64,000 nt of DNA from assembly GCF_016756395.1 (NCBI RefSeq), contig NZ_AP018365.1, positions 8,001,501 through 8,065,500 of the forward strand, read 5' to 3'. Within the stretch, counting starts at the first letter, position 1. Each line of letters opens with the position of its first letter. Below the pieces are notes generated by a model, which was not told the DNA's origin, ran no database searches, and was given only the letters and a program-made list of their open reading frames with translations. Source of the stretch: Streptomyces sp. SN-593 (GTDB lineage Bacteria > Actinomycetota > Actinomycetes > Streptomycetales > Streptomycetaceae). A program made the position numbers and the translations under genes. Shown piece after piece: positions 61,390 through 64,000 of this stretch.

Positions 61390-63273
61390 GTGCGGGGACG
61401 GGTTCTCGGGTTCAGCGGCTTCGACGGCTCGCGTGACTTCAAGCGCCGGCGCCTCGCCGGCCTCACCGACCAGGAGTACGCCGTTTTCCAGGGCGCGGAC
61501 GCCGCCGCCGCGCTGGTGGCCGACGGGCAGGTGGTGGCCGCCGCGGCCGAGGAGCGCTGGGACGGGCTCAAGCACTCGGAGCGCTTCCCGAGCGGAGCCG
61601 CCGACTACTGCCTGCGCGCCGGCGGACTGGACCCCGCCGCCCTCGCGTCGGGCGCCACGGACCTGCTGGTGGCCCACAGCTTCGATTTCGCCCCCGAACG
61701 CGACTTCCTGGTCGGCCAGTCCGACTACTACCGCGAGCTGTACGACGCCGTGCTCGACCCCGCCGCGGTGCAGGAGGTGGCCCAGCGGGCGCTGGGCTGC
61801 GACCTCACCGACCGCTTCGTGCCGGTGCCCCACCACCTGGCCCACGCCACGGGCGCCTACCTGCCCAGCGGCTACCGGGACGCGCTGGTGGTCGTCTCCG
61901 ACGGCCTGGGCGAACGCTGGTCGGCCACCGCGCTGGCCGCCACCCCGGAGGGCTTCGAGACGGTCTGCGAGATACCCGCCCACGACTCCCTCGGGCTGCT
62001 CTACGGGCTGTTCACCATGTACCTCGGCTTCCGCTTCGGCGACGGCGAGTACAAGGTGATGGGCCTGGCGCCGCACGGCGACCCCGAGCGCCACCTCGCG
62101 GTGCTGACCGACCAGGTCCTCCAACTCGACACCGCGGGCCGCTACCGCACGCCGATCCTGCTCAGCAACGTCAGCACGCTCGACAAGGAGACCTACCGGC
62201 CCGCGCTGGCCCGGCTGGAGGAGCTGTTCGGCCCGCGACGCGCCCCGGGCGACCCGCTCGACCAGCGGCACAAGGACATCGCCGCCTCCCTCCAGGCCGC
62301 GCTCCAGGCCGCCCAATACCACTTCCTGTCCCATCTGCGCGAGTCGACCGGGCTGGACCGCCTCTGCCTGTCCGGGGGGGTCGCCCTCAACTGCGTCGCC
62401 AACGGGACGCTGCTGCGCAGCGGGCTCTTCTCCGACATCCACGTGCAGCCCGCCGCCGCCGACGACGGAGCGGCGCTGGGGGCCGCGCTCTGGGCCGGCT
62501 GGCAGCGGGGCGAGAGGGCCCGGCCGGTCCGGCACACCCTGCTCGGCCCCGGCTACGGTCCCGCGGAGTGCGAGGCCGCCGCCGCGTCCGTCCAGGGGGT
62601 GACCGTCACCCGCTTCACCGACGACAAGGCCCTCACCGACCACGTCGCCGGACTCATCGACGAGGGCGCGGTGGTCGGCTGGTTCCAGGGGCGGATGGAG
62701 TTCGGGCCGCGGGCGCTCGGCAACCGCAGCATCCTCGCCGACCCGCGCCGGCCCGACATGCGCGCGCGGATCAACGCCCTCGTCAAGAAGCGCGAGTCCT
62801 TCCGCCCGTTCGCGCCGGCGGTCACCGCCGAGGCCGCCGCGGAGCTGTTCGAGATCGACCCCGAGGACGTGTCCCGCTTCGCCGAGATGCTCTTCGTCTG
62901 CTACGTGCGGCCCGAGCACGCCGACCGGATGCCCGCCACCACCCACGTCGACGGGTCGGCCCGGACGCAGACCGTCAGCAGCGCCGACAACGCGCTCTTC
63001 CACCAGCTCATCCAGGCGTTCGAGCACCGCACCGGGCTGCCGGTCCTCCTCAACACCTCCTTCAACCAGGCGAACCAGCCGATCGTGCGGACCCCGCAGG
63101 AGGCCGTCGACACCTTCCTGGCGGCGGGGCTGGACGCCCTCGTGCTGGGCGACCTGCTGCTCCTGCCCGACGGCCGGCCGGACGCCGCCGACGCCTCTGA
63201 CGCCGCCGATGCCGCCGATGCCGCCGCCGCCAGCGCCGAGGGGAAGGCCGAGGAGCGCCATGCCGACCGCTGA
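61390..63273 (+). CDS. Carbamoyltransferase (NodU/TobZ/CmcH family)
   Basis: 627 residues from GTG 61390, with GGAGG five bases upstream. The N-terminal Kae1-like domain has VLGFSGFDGSRD, AAAAEERWDGLKHSERFPSGA, VPVPHHLAHATGAYLPSGY and FRFGDGEYKVMGLAPHGDPE. The C-terminal YrdC-like part has LCLSGGVALNCVANG, VGWFQGRMEFGPRALGNRSIL, KKRESFRPFAPAV and LLNTSFNQANQPIV. All ATP/carbamoyl-phosphate residues visible by eye are retained. The enzyme O-carbamoylates an alcohol using carbamoyl phosphate. The last ~30 residues are an Ala/Asp repeat tail. It overlaps the following NRPS gene by 14 nt, so the NRPS product or a building block is probably carbamoylated. Confidence 0.95.
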   Translation: MRGRVLGFSGFDGSRDFKRRRLAGLTDQEYAVFQGADAAAALVADGQVVAAAAEERWDGLKHSERFPSGAADYCLRAGGLDPAALASGATDLLVAHSFDFAPERDFLVGQSDYYRELYDAVLDPAAVQEVAQRALGCDLTDRFVPVPHHLAHATGAYLPSGYRDALVVVSDGLGERWSATALAATPEGFETVCEIPAHDSLGLLYGLFTMYLGFRFGDGEYKVMGLAPHGDPERHLAVLTDQVLQLDTAGRYRTPILLSNVSTLDKETYRPALARLEELFGPRRAPGDPLDQRHKDIAASLQAALQAAQYHFLSHLRESTGLDRLCLSGGVALNCVANGTLLRSGLFSDIHVQPAAADDGAALGAALWAGWQRGERARPVRHTLLGPGYGPAECEAAAASVQGVTVTRFTDDKALTDHVAGLIDEGAVVGWFQGRMEFGPRALGNRSILADPRRPDMRARINALVKKRESFRPFAPAVTAEAAAELFEIDPEDVSRFAEMLFVCYVRPEHADRMPATTHVDGSARTQTVSSADNALFHQLIQAFEHRTGLPVLLNTSFNQANQPIVRTPQEAVDTFLAAGLDALVLGDLLLLPDGRPDAADASDAADAADAAAASAEGKAEERHADR

Positions 63274-64000
63274 CCGCGCGCCCGCCGGCACCGACGAGGG
63301 GCAGCTCTCCTTCCCCGCCCTCGGCGCGCACGTCTCCGTCCCCACCCGCCGGCGCGGCACCCACACCGCGCCCGGACCCTCCGATCCGGCCGAACTGGTC
63401 GCGGCGCTCGCCCTGTTGCTCGCCCGCCACACCGATGCGGACACCGTGACCGTCGGCCTCGTACGGCGCGAGGACGGGCGGTGGGTGCTCCGCCCGGTGC
63501 GGCTCGACCTGTCGGAGCCCTCCTGGGCCCGCGCCCTGGCCGCGGTCCGGGACCAGGCCGCGGCGGCGCCGTCCGCCGCAGCCGACCGGCCGCTCCCCGC
63601 CGCGGTCCCGCCCGTCGTGGTGGTGGAGGGCGCACCCGGCGCGGGCGAGACGCCCGAGGTCCGCCGGGCGGTCCGCGCCGCGCAGGTGGCGGTGCGTACC
63701 GAACCCGGCGGCGGGGACGCCCGGTGGGAACACGACGCCGACCGCCACAGCACGACGGACATCGCCCGGCTGGCCGCGCAACTGCGCCGCGTGGCCGCCG
63801 CGGGCCGTGCGGAGCCGGACCTCCCGGTCGGCGCCATGGACCTGCTGGAGGAGCCCGAGCGGGCCGAGGTGCTCGCCGCGTCCGGCCCGCGCACCCCCTC
63901 CGACGGCCGGGACCGGCTCGACCTGATGTTCGCCCGGCAGGCGGCACGCCACCCCGAGCACATCGCCGTCACCACGGCCGAGGGCGATCTCACCTACGGC
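63260..64000 (+). CDS. NRPS, N-terminal part (runs off the window)
   Basis: 247 codons from ATG 63260, with AGGAG upstream, open to the last base. The first ~200 residues are a shortened condensation-like or linker region without a visible HHxxxDG motif (LVAALALLLARHTDADTVTVGLVR, then LDLSEPSWARALAAVRDQ). Adenylation-domain start sequence follows: LDLMFARQAARHPEHIAVTTAEGDLTYG. This matches the first motif of A domains, so a full NRPS gene continues beyond the window. The degenerate N-terminal lobe resembles the half-condensation openings of some loading modules, which would let this be the first module of the assembly line. Confidence 0.85.
   Translation, partial: MPTADRAPAGTDEGQLSFPALGAHVSVPTRRRGTHTAPGPSDPAELVAALALLLARHTDADTVTVGLVRREDGRWVLRPVRLDLSEPSWARALAAVRDQAAAAPSAAADRPLPAAVPPVVVVEGAPGAGETPEVRRAVRAAQVAVRTEPGGGDARWEHDADRHSTTDIARLAAQLRRVAAAGRAEPDLPVGAMDLLEEPERAEVLAASGPRTPSDGRDRLDLMFARQAARHPEHIAVTTAEGDLTYG

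Overview
The window is very GC-rich with strong third-position G/C bias, frequent GTG/TTG starts, rare TTA codons confined to regulatory or pathway genes, LuxR-LAL and PucR-type regulators, and several secondary-metabolism genes. Together these point to a Streptomyces or close streptomycete chromosome, most likely an accessory, cluster-rich region. No rRNA, tRNA or CRISPR array was seen.

Layout. (1) 1-7.1 kb: the 3' end of a LuxR-type regulator; a frameshifted remnant of a class III lanthipeptide synthetase N-terminus on the minus strand; then a compact class III lanthipeptide locus. That locus has two full-length LanKC-like synthetases on either side of a 37-codon RamS/AmfS-like precursor gene, which is followed at once by a 13-bp stem-loop. 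The first synthetase has lost its kinase catalytic residues; the second looks intact. (2) 7.4-10.6 kb: a type B carboxylesterase and a secreted lamin-tail-domain protein with a duplicated Gly/Asp-rich tail. (3) 10.6-27.3 kb: a 13-gene minus-strand array, divergent from a GAF/PucR regulator that carries a TTA codon. It encodes two KamA-like radical SAM enzymes, a haem-oxygenase-fold di-iron oxidase, an AurF-type di-iron oxygenase, an Fe(II)/2-oxoglutarate oxygenase, two PLP aminotransferases, three 2-hydroxyacid dehydrogenases/oxidases, a divergent SAM synthetase, a methyltransferase and a DMT exporter. I do not recognise this set as a described pathway; it reads as assembly of a small, highly oxidised, probably N-O-containing amino acid metabolite. 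(4) 27.4-47.6 kb: mixed regulators, small metabolic enzymes and secreted hydrolases. These include a catalytically dead IS701-type transposase homologue with a TTA codon, a glutamate racemase, a TetR/oxidoreductase pair with two matching operators, a PA14-containing GH2 glycosidase, a large LAL regulator and a sedolisin-like protease pair. (5) 47.7-64 kb: a second biosynthetic region. It has a FolD lacking the cyclohydrolase lysine co-translated with an FchA-like cyclodeaminase/cyclohydrolase, a free-standing condensation domain, two P450s, a CoA-type module (SDR, enoyl-CoA hydratase, acyl-CoA ligase, OB-fold/Zn-ribbon protein, Cys-to-Ser thiolase, SCP2 protein), a NodU/TobZ-type carbamoyltransferase, and the start of an NRPS running off the end. 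An IS110 element sits exactly between the OB-fold gene and the thiolase, and its non-coding end looks like a bridge-RNA locus.

The most unusual systems are the two-synthetase/one-minimal-precursor lanthipeptide locus, the 13-gene KamA/HDO/AurF array, and the split FolD/FchA one-carbon pair next to the NRPS region. Functional statements rest on motif reading by eye; no database search was possible.
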